Below, in pieces: positions 19,479-27,344 of a stretch of 64,000 bases of DNA. Below the pieces are notes generated by a model that made no database searches, had not been told where the DNA came from, and saw only the letters and a program-made list of their open reading frames with translations. Every line of letters begins with the position of its first letter. Position 1 is the stretch's first letter. The DNA is from Alloacidobacterium dinghuense (GTDB taxonomy: Bacteria; Acidobacteriota; Terriglobia; Terriglobales; Acidobacteriaceae): assembly GCF_014274465.1 (NCBI RefSeq), contig NZ_CP060394.1, positions 4,154,001-4,218,000 of the forward strand, written 5' to 3'. Made by a program: the position numbers and the translations under genes.

Positions 19479-19518
19479 GCTAGCTGTTCCGAAATCATGC
19501 TAGCTGTTCCGAAATCAT
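19479..19518 (+). repeat. 20-nt tandem duplication
   Basis: Two adjacent identical 20-nt units (GCTAGCTGTTCCGAAATCAT) just after the stop of the preceding gene. The duplication extends an open frame upstream of the next gene, but that gene's likely start lies after it. Confidence 0.9.
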
Positions 19519-19574
19519 CTTGCGTTCGTTTAGCGCCGCTCTACGTTATCCTTCTCCACGAGGTGATCAGGCGA

Positions 19575-20120
19575 ATGAGCGTCTCGTATACGGGTGTTCT
19601 CGATGTAATTAAGGATTTCGGGCCCATTGTCACTGCAGTCGGAGTCTTCGTGGCGGTTTGGACCCTCCGAGCAAACCATGATTGGAACAGACGTCAGTAC
19701 ACAGCGATCCTCGTGGCGGGCTGGAATGAGAAGACTTCTATCCATCGCAAAGCGATAGAGAGGCTTCGACCTGGTCTCATCGATCTCGACAGTAAAGGTA
19801 CACCTACGGAGCTTACGAGGGCCGATGCGGCAGCAATCTATACGGCCAAACCAGACACTCCCGAGTGGGAGCTTCGCTTCCATTTTGTCGAATTCCTGAA
19901 TCACCTCGAGGCGATTGCCTCGGCGTATCGAAACAAAGTGGCAGATGAGCAGATGTTAGAAGAATCATTTCGGAGTGTACTAATCCGGGTCCACGACATT
20001 CTTGTCAATTTCATAGCGACCGTCGATCAGCACCGAGGTTATGAAGCGTGGGAACCTTACTCAGCCGTAGTCGCGTACTGGAAGAGAAAACCATTTAAGC
20101 CACGCCGCTATACCGCCTAA
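19575..20120 (+). CDS. membrane-anchored protein of unknown function (DUF4760-like)
   Basis: The ATG with AGGTG nine bases upstream gives 181 aa: a single N-terminal membrane segment (IVTAVGVFVAVWTL) followed by RANHDWNRRQY and a helical cytoplasmic domain with WELRFHFVEFLNHLEAIASAY. One-TM proteins with this NHDWNRR-like junction and FLNHLE motif belong to a family found often next to defence and membrane-stress genes (I recall DUF4760); function unknown. It ends the lipase cluster. Confidence 0.65.
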   Translation: MSVSYTGVLDVIKDFGPIVTAVGVFVAVWTLRANHDWNRRQYTAILVAGWNEKTSIHRKAIERLRPGLIDLDSKGTPTELTRADAAAIYTAKPDTPEWELRFHFVEFLNHLEAIASAYRNKVADEQMLEESFRSVLIRVHDILVNFIATVDQHRGYEAWEPYSAVVAYWKRKPFKPRRYTA

Positions 20121-20343
20121 AATAGTAGGCGAGAGAAGACCCTCTTCAGCCAATCCGATAAATCCTATAAGCCTAGTTAGCCTGAAGCTACTGGCGTTCA
20201 CGACGCTGTCGTGCCTGGTGAAGGACGGCTTTATCGATATCTAGTGTGGGCAGGAAGGGACTACGCGGGACGGTGGAGCTGGGTGGTCGCGTTTTTTGCG
20301 GTTTTGGCGACTGTATACGACTCTCGGCACGTTCGGTCTTCCA

Positions 20344-20359
20344 CTGCAATCAATTGCAA
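20344..20359 (-). repeat. dispersed palindrome copy 4
   Basis: CTGCAATCAATTGCAA, 15 of 16, with centre CA, i.e. the reverse orientation. Confidence 0.85.
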
Positions 20360-20642
20360 AATAGGAACGGCCTAATGATCGGCTCATAGGGACAAACCCT
20401 GGAGTTGATCGGAGAGTTGAGCCTCTATATGAATTTTCGGCATTGCGGTCGCCAGTTTCTACATAGTTACAATCGTTGAGAAGCTACTCAGAACTCTCGG
20501 CTTTTGCCGCATGCCCTAGGCGGTGGATGCTGGTAGATTCCCCAGACTTTCTACATTGAGACACATATTCCGCGCTGACATCCTCACTCTTTCTCGAAGC
20601 ACGTAGATTCTGATCTTTCTCGGAAGGCCTCTCGGTCCGTGA

Positions 20643-20658
20643 ATGCAATTGATTGCAA
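20643..20658 (+). repeat. dispersed palindrome copy 5
   Basis: ATGCAATTGATTGCAA, 15 of 16. Confidence 0.85.
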
Positions 20659-20737
20659 TTGAGACCTTACGCTGCCATCCACAAGGTATCCTTCCGATGT
20701 TCCGGCCGCATTGTGGGGCAAGGGAGCTTCCGTCGGA

Positions 20738-20753
20738 TTGCAATTGATTGCAA
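20738..20753 (+). repeat. dispersed palindrome copy 6, perfect
   Basis: TTGCAATTGATTGCAA, 79 nt after the previous copy. Confidence 0.9.
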
Positions 20754-20851
20754 ACGGTCCGACGTCCCGTCTGAATCTAGGAGCAAGGGTGGGCACAAAT
20801 CCGAACATCTAGCCCCTAAATTCCGATTAGTGCGTGGCCGAATGCATATGA

Positions 20852-21739
20852 TCAACGCGCGGCGTGGTTCACCGGAAGTTCTTGTAGGCTCTGGATGTCG
20901 TTGAGGATGGCCTTCACAGTTGCCTCTGTGAGGATGCGTCCTTTCTCTCTCGTCGCCAGCGTCGGGTCACCCCATGCTCCCGTTGGCGAGTAGGTTTTGT
21001 CGGTTGCGTTCGGGTCTCGTGTGAGCCCTCCTCGATGGTGCGGATGCAGGTCTCTCTCAGCCTTTGACATCCTCACAGTGTCAGGAGCGATGTAGAGCAT
21101 CATGGAAGTTTCGATTTCGTCGGCGTGAGTGCCCTCTGGCTCCTGTTGCACTTTCTTAACTACGTCATCGATCTCGTCGAGATCGAGATACGTCATGGTT
21201 ATGCCTTCAGAACCGAGCGTCTTGGCCGCCTCGGAAAGCGGCTTGATGGTTGAAATTCCCGTGTTGATGACGTAGAAGCGCCGCGGGCCATGTAATGCAA
21301 GCGTGCGACAGATTTCCACGACCATATCGCGTGCTGTATTCGACTCGAGAGATGTCGAGCCAGGATATTCCAGGAATGCAGGGTAATAGCTGTAGTTGAT
21401 GGTCGGTGCAATCACCACAGGAGTCGCGGCCAGCACTCGTTTCTTCAAATACTCCGCCATCACCCAGTCATTGTTGAGCTGTAAATGCCGCCCATGTTCT
21501 TTCGATTCCGCGCCCAATGGTATGACTACTACCCGATCCGGCGTCAATATCGGCTCCGCTTCGTCCCATGAGAGATTCTCCAACAAAATGCCGCGATTGC
21601 TATTTTGTGTTTTGGTAGCTGGGGACTTTTGCGCAGAACATTGCATTGTAAACAGCCCAACGGAGAGGAGAATCAACAAGCACCTGAACGCGGAACATGG
21701 TGATGACGCTCTTGTTTTACTTTCTTCTGCAGCCTTCAC
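20852..21739 (-). CDS. exported creatininase-family amidohydrolase
   Basis: The GTG with GAGGG nine bases upstream was chosen; the frame is open further out, but that part runs through a dispersed palindrome and looks non-coding. The 295-aa product starts with a signal sequence (hydrophobic CLLILLSVGLFTM, then QCSAQ). The creatininase fold is shown by IPLGAESKEHGRHL..NND (metal ligands Glu, His, Asp) and GTHADEIETSMM. These are binuclear Zn/Mn amidohydrolases acting on creatinine-like or formamide substrates. Export is known for members in this type of bacterium. Its place between palindromes in a defence island is odd; no pathway partner is nearby. Confidence 0.8.
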   Translation of the reverse strand: MKAAEESKTRASSPCSAFRCLLILLSVGLFTMQCSAQKSPATKTQNSNRGILLENLSWDEAEPILTPDRVVVIPLGAESKEHGRHLQLNNDWVMAEYLKKRVLAATPVVIAPTINYSYYPAFLEYPGSTSLESNTARDMVVEICRTLALHGPRRFYVINTGISTIKPLSEAAKTLGSEGITMTYLDLDEIDDVVKKVQQEPEGTHADEIETSMMLYIAPDTVRMSKAERDLHPHHRGGLTRDPNATDKTYSPTGAWGDPTLATREKGRILTEATVKAILNDIQSLQELPVNHAAR

Positions 21740-21805
21740 AAGTATTACCCTCGCTTTCCCGCGTCCTTTGGGTGGAGCGCGTTGAAGGAAATTGAGCCCC
21801 CAGAA

Positions 21806-21821
21806 TTGCAATTGATTGCAA
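21806..21821 (+). repeat. dispersed palindrome copy 7, perfect
   Basis: TTGCAATTGATTGCAA, 67 nt upstream of the creatininase-family start. Confidence 0.9.
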
Positions 21822-22124
21822 TATGTCTGTGTAGCGTGAGGGAGAGGTCTCCCTCGCCGGGTCGCCTGACAACTGATATTTCGCCACAAAGAACCTAAGA
21901 TCAACACTTTTCTGTTCGCAGTATCGGAATCGCGTACCGAGGTCGTGAGCCAGATTCCGGGGATTCTCAAGCTACAGCAATGGTCCAATCGGCCGGTCTG
22001 GGAGGTGCGCCGGATCGTCACGTCGGTTCTTCAGCTGTGTACTGGATATATTCATCGACTTCAGTACAGGCATCGCTGAGCAGCTTTTCCACCTCGGCGG
22101 ACGGCTATTCTTTAATGAGGCGTT

Positions 22125-22379
22125 ATGAATTGGATGTCGAACCTGCTGAGCCTGGTGTTTGGTTGCCGTCATAAGCAAGACCGCCTGTCGCGTCCGTTCA
22201 CCCATGGCAATCAGACCTACAAAGTCTGTCTCGATTGCGGCAGACACGTACCATACGATGCTGTGCTGTTCCGTCCGCTGACACGCAGCGAGATCATCTG
22301 CCATACGGCGATGTGTTCATCACCTCCGAGAAATACGCCTCAAGGAAGAGCGTCTAGGAAATCCATAATGTCGCGATAG
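22125..22379 (+). CDS. small zinc-ribbon protein
   Basis: An ATG with TGAGGC upstream gives 84 aa: a short hydrophobic N-terminus (MNWMSNLLSLVFG) followed by CRHKQDRLSRPFTHGNQTY, then KVCLDCGRHVPYD. The CxH...CxxC layout with SRPFT..G.TY.VCLDCG is one I associate with small proteins common in Acidobacteria. The C-terminal ~25 residues look random and run 40 nt into the 3' end of the convergent RT gene, so the gene may be truncated there. Function unknown. Confidence 0.6.
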   Translation: MNWMSNLLSLVFGCRHKQDRLSRPFTHGNQTYKVCLDCGRHVPYDAVLFRPLTRSEIICHTAMCSSPPRNTPQGRASRKSIMSR

Positions 22380-24451
22380 ACGCCGGTCAGGTCGATCTTG
22401 ATGCTGTCGCGCTCTCTGACTTTGAGGGGTTTCGTCTTCTGACCAGTTTTGAATTCAAATGGGTGACTTTCGGGTATGCTGTTTCGCCTGTCGTTCGTCG
22501 ATCGCAGGGCCGCCGCCATCGCTGGGAAGTGCTGTGCGAACGGTGCAGCCGCTTCCAACATCACGCCGAACGATATCCACTTGCCGGTTTTTCCCTTGCG
22601 TGGCATGGCACCAGGCAAGCCTTCGGTATTCAGGACATCCTGAAATGCCCCGAAGACGGCATCGTTGAAGGAGTTCTGCAAGGCGAGCCAGCCCGAGCGA
22701 TCCGAGTCGAACTTGTTCTCCGCGGTCAGCAAAAGCTGGAGGGCGTGCTGATAATTCGATCCGAGGAGCGCCTTCCAGCCGCGCCAAGGTCGCAGCTTAT
22801 AGGACGTACGGAGGATATCGCCGATCTGATCGAAGTGTGGTTTGAACCCAACGCTGATTAGCCCCAGGCCTTGAAAAACGTTCTTGACCTCCAATGAAAG
22901 GCGATAGGTAGCTATGCCCATCTGCTTCGGTGACAGTCCTCGATCGACAATTTCCTCCGCCAGAGTCATGCCCGGCGCCGGCATGGGCCTCTGGCAAAGC
23001 TCAGCTGCGATGCCGCCCTTCAAATAATCCTCGTTCGATAGATATGGGACCAGCAGGGACTGGATATATGGGCTCTTGGACCGCACACGCTTGAGTGCCT
23101 GGAAGCTGGAATACAGCCCGGCGTTCCGGCACGCTAGGAAGAAAACGCATATCGCCCGCTGCATCGAGAATGAGAGACTACCGCGCTTTGCTTGAGCGAT
23201 CGCTACTGGCAGCAGAACCTGCAGCTCGTTGGGCCTGGCCTGGCGCGATGCTATCAGCCAAAGTTCTCCTTGGACGTAGTCGTGCAGCACACCCTTCTTC
23301 AGCATGGATGTGACGTGACGGACTATAAGCCGCGATTTCGGGTAGTTCTGAAAGAACGCTGCGAATGCGTCGATGTGCTCGGGATGCGTCGGCAGGAGCT
23401 TCAGGACCTTGTTCAAGATGGTGCGCGATGGGCCACTCCGGTAAAGCACAAATCGAAGCCGGCTCTTGTCGATCACGCGCAGCGGGCGGCCTCCGATCGC
23501 ATCGCCGAATATTTCAACCGCCGCGTCCTCGACCATGTCAGTTTCGTCGGGGTCACGGCCCGTCGACTCCGCAATACTCGGTAGTGTGCCCAAAGCTTCC
23601 GTGACGTCTTTGGCAAAGGACACCTTGAACTTTGACCCCTGCGGGATCAGGCTCCAACGCCGGCATTCCATTTCCAGGACAACGGCAGCGTGCCGAACCT
23701 CATCCTCTGTCTTCGCCAGAACGCGGATATCGTCGACGTAGCGAATGTAAGGGATGCCGGCCTTGTCCATCGCTTCATCCACCGGCAAGAGGAAAATATC
23801 CGCGAGGAAATCTGAAGCTATGGGCCCTTGGGGTATGCCGTGATCGACTGGGATACCCTTGGTATCAGAGGTCCAGACGCTGAGGCATTTCCGAATCATC
23901 TCCCAGGCTTCGTTACTACCTCCGGACGGTGAAACGACGTTCTGCAGTGCCCTGTGGGAAATCGTTTCGTAGAAGGCAGCCAGATCGAAGTGTGCAATCC
24001 AGTGATTGCCGCGGACCAAATGCGTTGCCAGCCGCAACTTGAAATCGTGATAGGTCCGTCGCCAGTCCTGCAGGAAGAAAATTGAGTCTGGCTTCGAATT
24101 CAAACACGAGCTGAAGACCAGCCTGTTCTCAACGGCTCGCCGGCGCTTAAACATCTGCTTCGCCACTTGGTTAGCGATAGTTTGAAGGACGATTTGATCG
24201 TCCAGCGCGAGCAATGTCAGTGGGCGAAGTAGCCCGGACGCTTTTGGCAGGTACATGCGAATGGGGCTCGTCGGCTTCCATCCGCCCTTGAGCTTTTCGT
24301 GCAGCAGTTGAAGGTTCGCCTTTCGCCCAGGCTCGTATGCGCGGTAGAGGTGGCGAAACATTCGCTTGTGCTGGAGGTTCATGGCCGTGGTGATGCGCGA
24401 CCAGGCAAGGTCGAGGTTACCAAACGAGATGAGCGAAGCCTTGCTGATCAT
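22340..24451 (-). CDS. reverse transcriptase of the defence/unknown-group type
   Basis: The 703-aa product carries the RT core in residues ~60-290: RMYLPKASG.LRPLTLLALDDQIVLQ (fingers), IAHFDLAAFYETI with Asp156 (motif A), GIPQGPIASDF at 205-215 (motif B), YIRYVDD with catalytic Asp pair at 240-241 (motif C). The remaining ~400 residues are helical with no maturase or endonuclease domain, so it is not a group II intron ORF, and it is far longer than retron RTs. This fits the UG/Abi-like RTs with a helical C-terminus, many of which stop phage by protein-primed or untemplated DNA synthesis. GGAGG lies ~10 nt before the ATG. Confidence 0.85.
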   Translation of the reverse strand: MISKASLISFGNLDLAWSRITTAMNLQHKRMFRHLYRAYEPGRKANLQLLHEKLKGGWKPTSPIRMYLPKASGLLRPLTLLALDDQIVLQTIANQVAKQMFKRRRAVENRLVFSSCLNSKPDSIFFLQDWRRTYHDFKLRLATHLVRGNHWIAHFDLAAFYETISHRALQNVVSPSGGSNEAWEMIRKCLSVWTSDTKGIPVDHGIPQGPIASDFLADIFLLPVDEAMDKAGIPYIRYVDDIRVLAKTEDEVRHAAVVLEMECRRWSLIPQGSKFKVSFAKDVTEALGTLPSIAESTGRDPDETDMVEDAAVEIFGDAIGGRPLRVIDKSRLRFVLYRSGPSRTILNKVLKLLPTHPEHIDAFAAFFQNYPKSRLIVRHVTSMLKKGVLHDYVQGELWLIASRQARPNELQVLLPVAIAQAKRGSLSFSMQRAICVFFLACRNAGLYSSFQALKRVRSKSPYIQSLLVPYLSNEDYLKGGIAAELCQRPMPAPGMTLAEEIVDRGLSPKQMGIATYRLSLEVKNVFQGLGLISVGFKPHFDQIGDILRTSYKLRPWRGWKALLGSNYQHALQLLLTAENKFDSDRSGWLALQNSFNDAVFGAFQDVLNTEGLPGAMPRKGKTGKWISFGVMLEAAAPFAQHFPAMAAALRSTNDRRNSIPESHPFEFKTGQKTKPLKVRERDSIKIDLTGVYRDIMDFLDALP

Positions 24452-24636
24452 GCAAGCGCCTCCTCCGGCGAAGCTGAAATTGTAATGCGGTCGTCAATCG
24501 AACTGCGAGCGCATCGCTAACTGTCGCGAGGGAGGTCAGAGGTGCCACCCGGAAATCCCTTCGATCAGGCCTCCTGCTTCCTTTTTGAACGCGCCCTGCG
24601 TGTTCGACAGAACGGTTTCACGATCCAAATAGTTTT

Positions 24637-24652
24637 GTGCAATTGATTGCAA
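24637..24652 (+). repeat. dispersed palindrome copy 8
   Basis: GTGCAATTGATTGCAA, 15 of 16, upstream of the RT start. Confidence 0.85.
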
Positions 24653-24691
24653 TTTGATCCCGTCGCCGCCTGCGGATCGATAGCCCTGAAC

Positions 24692-24707
24692 CTGCAATTG
24701 ATTGCTG
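24692..24707 (+). repeat. dispersed palindrome copy 9, degenerate
   Basis: CTGCAATTGATTGCTG, 13 of 16, 39 nt after the previous copy. Confidence 0.7.
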
Positions 24708-24926
24708 CAGGTGCTGCCCGCAGATTGAGCAGACTTCGGCGAAACGGTACCTTCGTAACTCGTCGGCGCAGGGCGGTGGCTTGTATTCTTGGCAGACAAG
24801 ATCACTCGCCTTTAAGTCCAAAACGCCGCTGGCGGTAACTTCTACGCCACAGTGCAATGCATTAAGCTGTTCTTCATCGGCAGGAAGATAGGCGATTTCT
24901 TAGGCAATTATGGGGCGGAAGACAAG

Positions 24927-25388
24927 ATGAAAAGCAAGCAGGTGACGAGTAAGTTCTCGGGTTTTGTGCTGAAGGGGGCGTCAGCACAGTGCTATGACGC
25001 CGTCTTGAAACTCAGAACCGCTGAGCGCGAGGCCGACGAAGATCGTAAGGAAGGCGTCAAACGGAAGCGTGCCGAGCTAAAGACCGCCGCCGATGTTAAG
25101 GCGGCGGACGAGTACGAGATACCGGCCGAACGCAAGATCGCCGCGGCGAAATACAGGGCTGAAGCTAGAGAAAGAGCCAAAAAATACGAATGGGAACTGC
25201 AACGTAAGGCGAGCGACGCTTCTAGAAAGCTATATAGCAAGAGTCTGGCCGCCGCTGAACGTAAGGTCAACGAGCTATTGCTTGAGGCGACGGACACGCA
25301 AATTGAGCCAAATGGGCATCTTGAGGTGTATCTCAGAGAGTTGCGAATTACCTTATCGCAGCGATTGCGTCAGATCGGCGTGTATTGA
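24927..25388 (+). CDS. charged coiled-coil protein of unknown function
   Basis: From the ATG with CGGAAG upstream (a GTG at 24852 would add 25 residues) the product is 153 aa, extremely rich in Lys, Glu, Ala and Arg. Residues ~25-125 form a near-continuous charged helix (heptads such as RTAEREADEDRKEGVKRKR). No catalytic motif. It could be a structural or nucleic-acid-binding partner of the divergent RT, or an unrelated phage-type scaffold-like protein. Confidence 0.6.
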   Translation: MKSKQVTSKFSGFVLKGASAQCYDAVLKLRTAEREADEDRKEGVKRKRAELKTAADVKAADEYEIPAERKIAAAKYRAEARERAKKYEWELQRKASDASRKLYSKSLAAAERKVNELLLEATDTQIEPNGHLEVYLRELRITLSQRLRQIGVY

Positions 25389-25451
25389 CCACAGGGGACT
25401 GGCGTTTCAAGATTTAACTGGGCTATTCTTCTCCACTCTCTCTTGGTCCCA

Positions 25452-25467
25452 GTGCAATCAATAGCAG
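25452..25467 (-). repeat. dispersed palindrome, degenerate copy
   Basis: GTGCAATCAATAGCAG, 13 of 16, reverse orientation. Confidence 0.65.
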
Positions 25468-25548
25468 GACGCGGCCGCACAAAATCTTCAACTGATATGT
25501 GTGTTGCTTCGCAATTGGTGAAAAAGAGTGTTCTTGATTGCGCGCGCC

Positions 25549-25564
25549 CTGCAATTGATTGGAG
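25549..25564 (+). repeat. dispersed palindrome, degenerate copy
   Basis: CTGCAATTGATTGGAG, 13 of 16. Confidence 0.65.
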
Positions 25565-25683
25565 TTAAAACCACCCATCCGGATGCGCCCAGATGAGACA
25601 CTGATACCCTCGTGTCCGTCGGTCGCTTCGCTTTCGCGAAGTGCTGGTGAGTGTTCAGGCTCGCTTGTGTAGCCGTCTCCAAA

Positions 25684-25699
25684 TTGCAATCAATTGCAA
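25684..25699 (-). repeat. dispersed palindrome, perfect, reverse
   Basis: TTGCAATCAATTGCAA, the reverse complement of the forward form. Confidence 0.9.
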
Positions 25700-25850
25700 C
25701 GCAGCGATGACTGGTCTATCGATCTGAGCCACGGTAGCACGATTTAGGCTTCTCGACTGTTGACACCTTATTTACTTGTTTCGACGCAGAACCTTCTGTC
25801 CTGCCCCAGGACTCTGGGATTGCAAGCAGAACTCGAAGCAATTCCAAGAA

Positions 25851-25866
25851 TTGCAATCGATTGCAC
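25851..25866 (+). repeat. dispersed palindrome with CG centre
   Basis: TTGCAATCGATTGCAC; with centre CG the site is fully self-complementary except for its last base. It lies 27 nt past the stop of the next gene. Confidence 0.85.
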
Positions 25867-25892
25867 TGGCATTCCTCCGAACTGGGATCGAA

Positions 25893-26255
25893 CTAGGCGT
25901 ACATGTCCTTCCCGTATAAGACCTTCATCGCACATTCGATCTCGTCCAAGGTTATGAGCTTTTTGTCAGTCATCAAGCTGACTGCTACAAAACAATGTGC
26001 GAGCAAAAATCCGATATGAGGGGTGTCAGGACAGGTTGCCAGTCCGTTCCAACATTTGGCTCGTGTCGTGAATTCACACCAGTGACTGACCGCATAAGAA
26101 ACTACTGGCTCTGTATACATCCCCAGCTTTCGATAAAGCTGCTTTAACTGCCCCGCCTGTTTAGGGGTTAATGGTGCGGAATCAGCTTTCAGCGCTGTAG
26201 CTACTTGATACTGCCAATGAAATGCAAGCTTCGATGATTTAGTCGATGGTGGCAT
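25893..26255 (-). CDS. small helical protein of unknown function
   Basis: The internal ATG (MPPSTKSSKLAFHWQYQ) gives 120 aa; the frame extends upstream but with little protein-like content. The product is helical (LTPKQAGQLKQLYRKLGMYTEPVVSYAV, then FLLAHCFVAVSLM) with scattered Cys. No family recognised. The next gene on this strand, 250 nt upstream, is the HUH-type protein, so it may belong to the same small element. Confidence 0.5.
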   Translation of the reverse strand: MPPSTKSSKLAFHWQYQVATALKADSAPLTPKQAGQLKQLYRKLGMYTEPVVSYAVSHWCEFTTRAKCWNGLATCPDTPHIGFLLAHCFVAVSLMTDKKLITLDEIECAMKVLYGKDMYA

Positions 26256-26313
26256 TCTTTTGGACCCTTTCTCCGCTGAGCATATGCAGATCGGATTCTG
26301 CTGCTCAGAAAAA

Positions 26314-26423
26314 CCTGCGGCTCGACCTGCTCGCCGCCAAATCAATCAGCGCCTCCACTTCGTTCGGCGCCAAAGCAGGCTTCTTTTCTTTTTAAGAACC
26401 CGCGGCTCGGCCTTGCTCGCCGC
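26314..26423 (+). repeat. imperfect 25-nt direct repeat pair
   Basis: Two GC-rich units at 26314-26338 and 26399-26423 (core GCGGCTCG..C.TGCTCGCCGC) differ at about three positions. They lie between the helical-protein gene and the HUH gene and could be part of a replication or nick site, but there is no direct sign of that. Confidence 0.5.
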
Positions 26424-26502
26424 AAAGGCATCGCTCGCGTTCTCTAGCCTAGGCTCGCTCGCAATATTCGCTACTCAAATCGGATTCCCACTGATTCCTG
26501 AC

Positions 26503-27090
26503 CTACGGTCGTAGATGGCATTGTGGAGGCCCCGTATTCCCAAATTGTTTTTGTCGAGTACGATGCCGACTTAGGTGGCGTCTCTCTCTCTTATTGAGCA
26601 GTACAGCTTCTGGATGAAATAGATGAAGTTTCCGCAATGCCAACCCTCCGTCAGGGTGATTCATCATCTTCAGGATGTATGAAGCGCCATTCCGAGTGCT
26701 ATCGTATGGTTTGGCCGATGCGCCAGACCCATTGGCTCTCTTGCCAGCCATTCTTGTCCAAATGGATTCCACAAAGAGCGGACGCAGTGGTGCGGCACTG
26801 GTCAAGAGGGCATGAAAGTGACGACCGGATGCTGGTTTGCCACATCCAGAAAGACGTTTTTCATCACCGCGCACGTAGACTATATCGCTCCGATAGAATT
26901 TCTCGAGTTGATTTATATACTCTGCGAAGACTTTCTCGGCTTGCTGGTCGGATACACGCGATGCAAAGGTGAATGTGCAGAACAGTTGCCACGGTATCGT
27001 TCTAATCCACGTTGCATATTCTTCTACGATCTGCCGGTCTACCGCGTACGGCCAACGCTCACGCTCATACCAGCGGGCTAAGTTTTGCAT
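26503..27090 (-). CDS. HUH-endonuclease-like replication/transposition protein
   Basis: The start is the ATG nine bases after TAGGAG; an ATG three codons earlier abuts that site. In the ~195-aa product I see FCTFTFASRVS (motif I-like strand), GRHFHALL (the His-x-His metal motif II) and ASYILKMMN (Tyr with a Lys three places on, motif III-like). This is the pattern of rolling-circle Rep and related HUH nucleases, which nick DNA and stay bound through the Tyr. No helicase domain. A palindrome lies 40 nt upstream of the start. It could replicate a small phage/plasmid or move short palindromic repeats. Confidence 0.65.
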   Translation of the reverse strand: MQNLARWYERERWPYAVDRQIVEEYATWIRTIPWQLFCTFTFASRVSDQQAEKVFAEYINQLEKFYRSDIVYVRGDEKRLSGCGKPASGRHFHALLTSAAPLRPLFVESIWTRMAGKRANGSGASAKPYDSTRNGASYILKMMNHPDGGLALRKLHLFHPEAVLLNKRERRHLSRHRTRQKQFGNTGPPQCHLRP

Positions 27091-27130
27091 GGTTCTCATC
27101 TCCTAATCGAATTCGTTTTTATGGTGTTTC

Positions 27131-27146
27131 CTGCAATTGGTTGCAA
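27131..27146 (+). repeat. dispersed palindrome, last copy
   Basis: CTGCAATTGGTTGCAA, 14 of 16, directly upstream of the HUH gene. No further copies are seen to the right. Confidence 0.8.
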
Positions 27147-27344
27147 TCTTGGCTGCCCTTCTACATAGGGGTGTCATCTCCGTTATGGACGAAGTGATAT
27201 TGAGTGAAGAGCACCTCATGAGCCAGATGTTCCACCGGCTGCGCGTGAAAATGCTCATGCTGGATTAGTCCCGAATCCAGGGCGTGATGAACGGCTTGTG
27301 AAGGAATAAATCAGTGACAGAGGCTAAGAGCCCAGGTGCTCGCC

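Larger units (their letters stand above)
20121..20851. other. 730-nt intergenic stretch with three palindromes
   Basis: No gene supported on either strand. It separates convergent genes (the + strand membrane-protein gene and the - strand creatininase gene), so it needs no promoters; three palindrome copies are its only visible structure. Confidence 0.5.
24452..24926. other. RT upstream region with two palindromes; ncRNA candidate
   Basis: This 475-nt gap lies between the divergent starts of the RT gene and the coiled-coil gene. Some defence RTs use a structured RNA encoded just upstream. I see no convincing long stem by eye, only the two palindrome copies. Confidence 0.3.
25389..25892. other. 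intergenic stretch with four palindromes
   Basis: No gene seen between two convergent 3' ends. The density of palindromes is the highest in the window. Confidence 0.5.

Noticed and set aside
21740-22021. Longer N-terminus of the creatininase-family protein
   Set aside because: It would run through a dispersed palindrome and place ~95 unlikely residues before a clear signal peptide.
22340-24451. Group II intron maturase or retron RT
   Set aside because: No maturase X domain or HNH, no intron RNA domains V/VI recognised next to it, and it is far too long for a retron RT.
8592-27146. CRISPR array or integron attC sites
   Set aside because: Copies are 16 nt, irregularly spaced by tens to thousands of bases and lie between genes; no spacers, no RYYYAAC core, no integron integrase.
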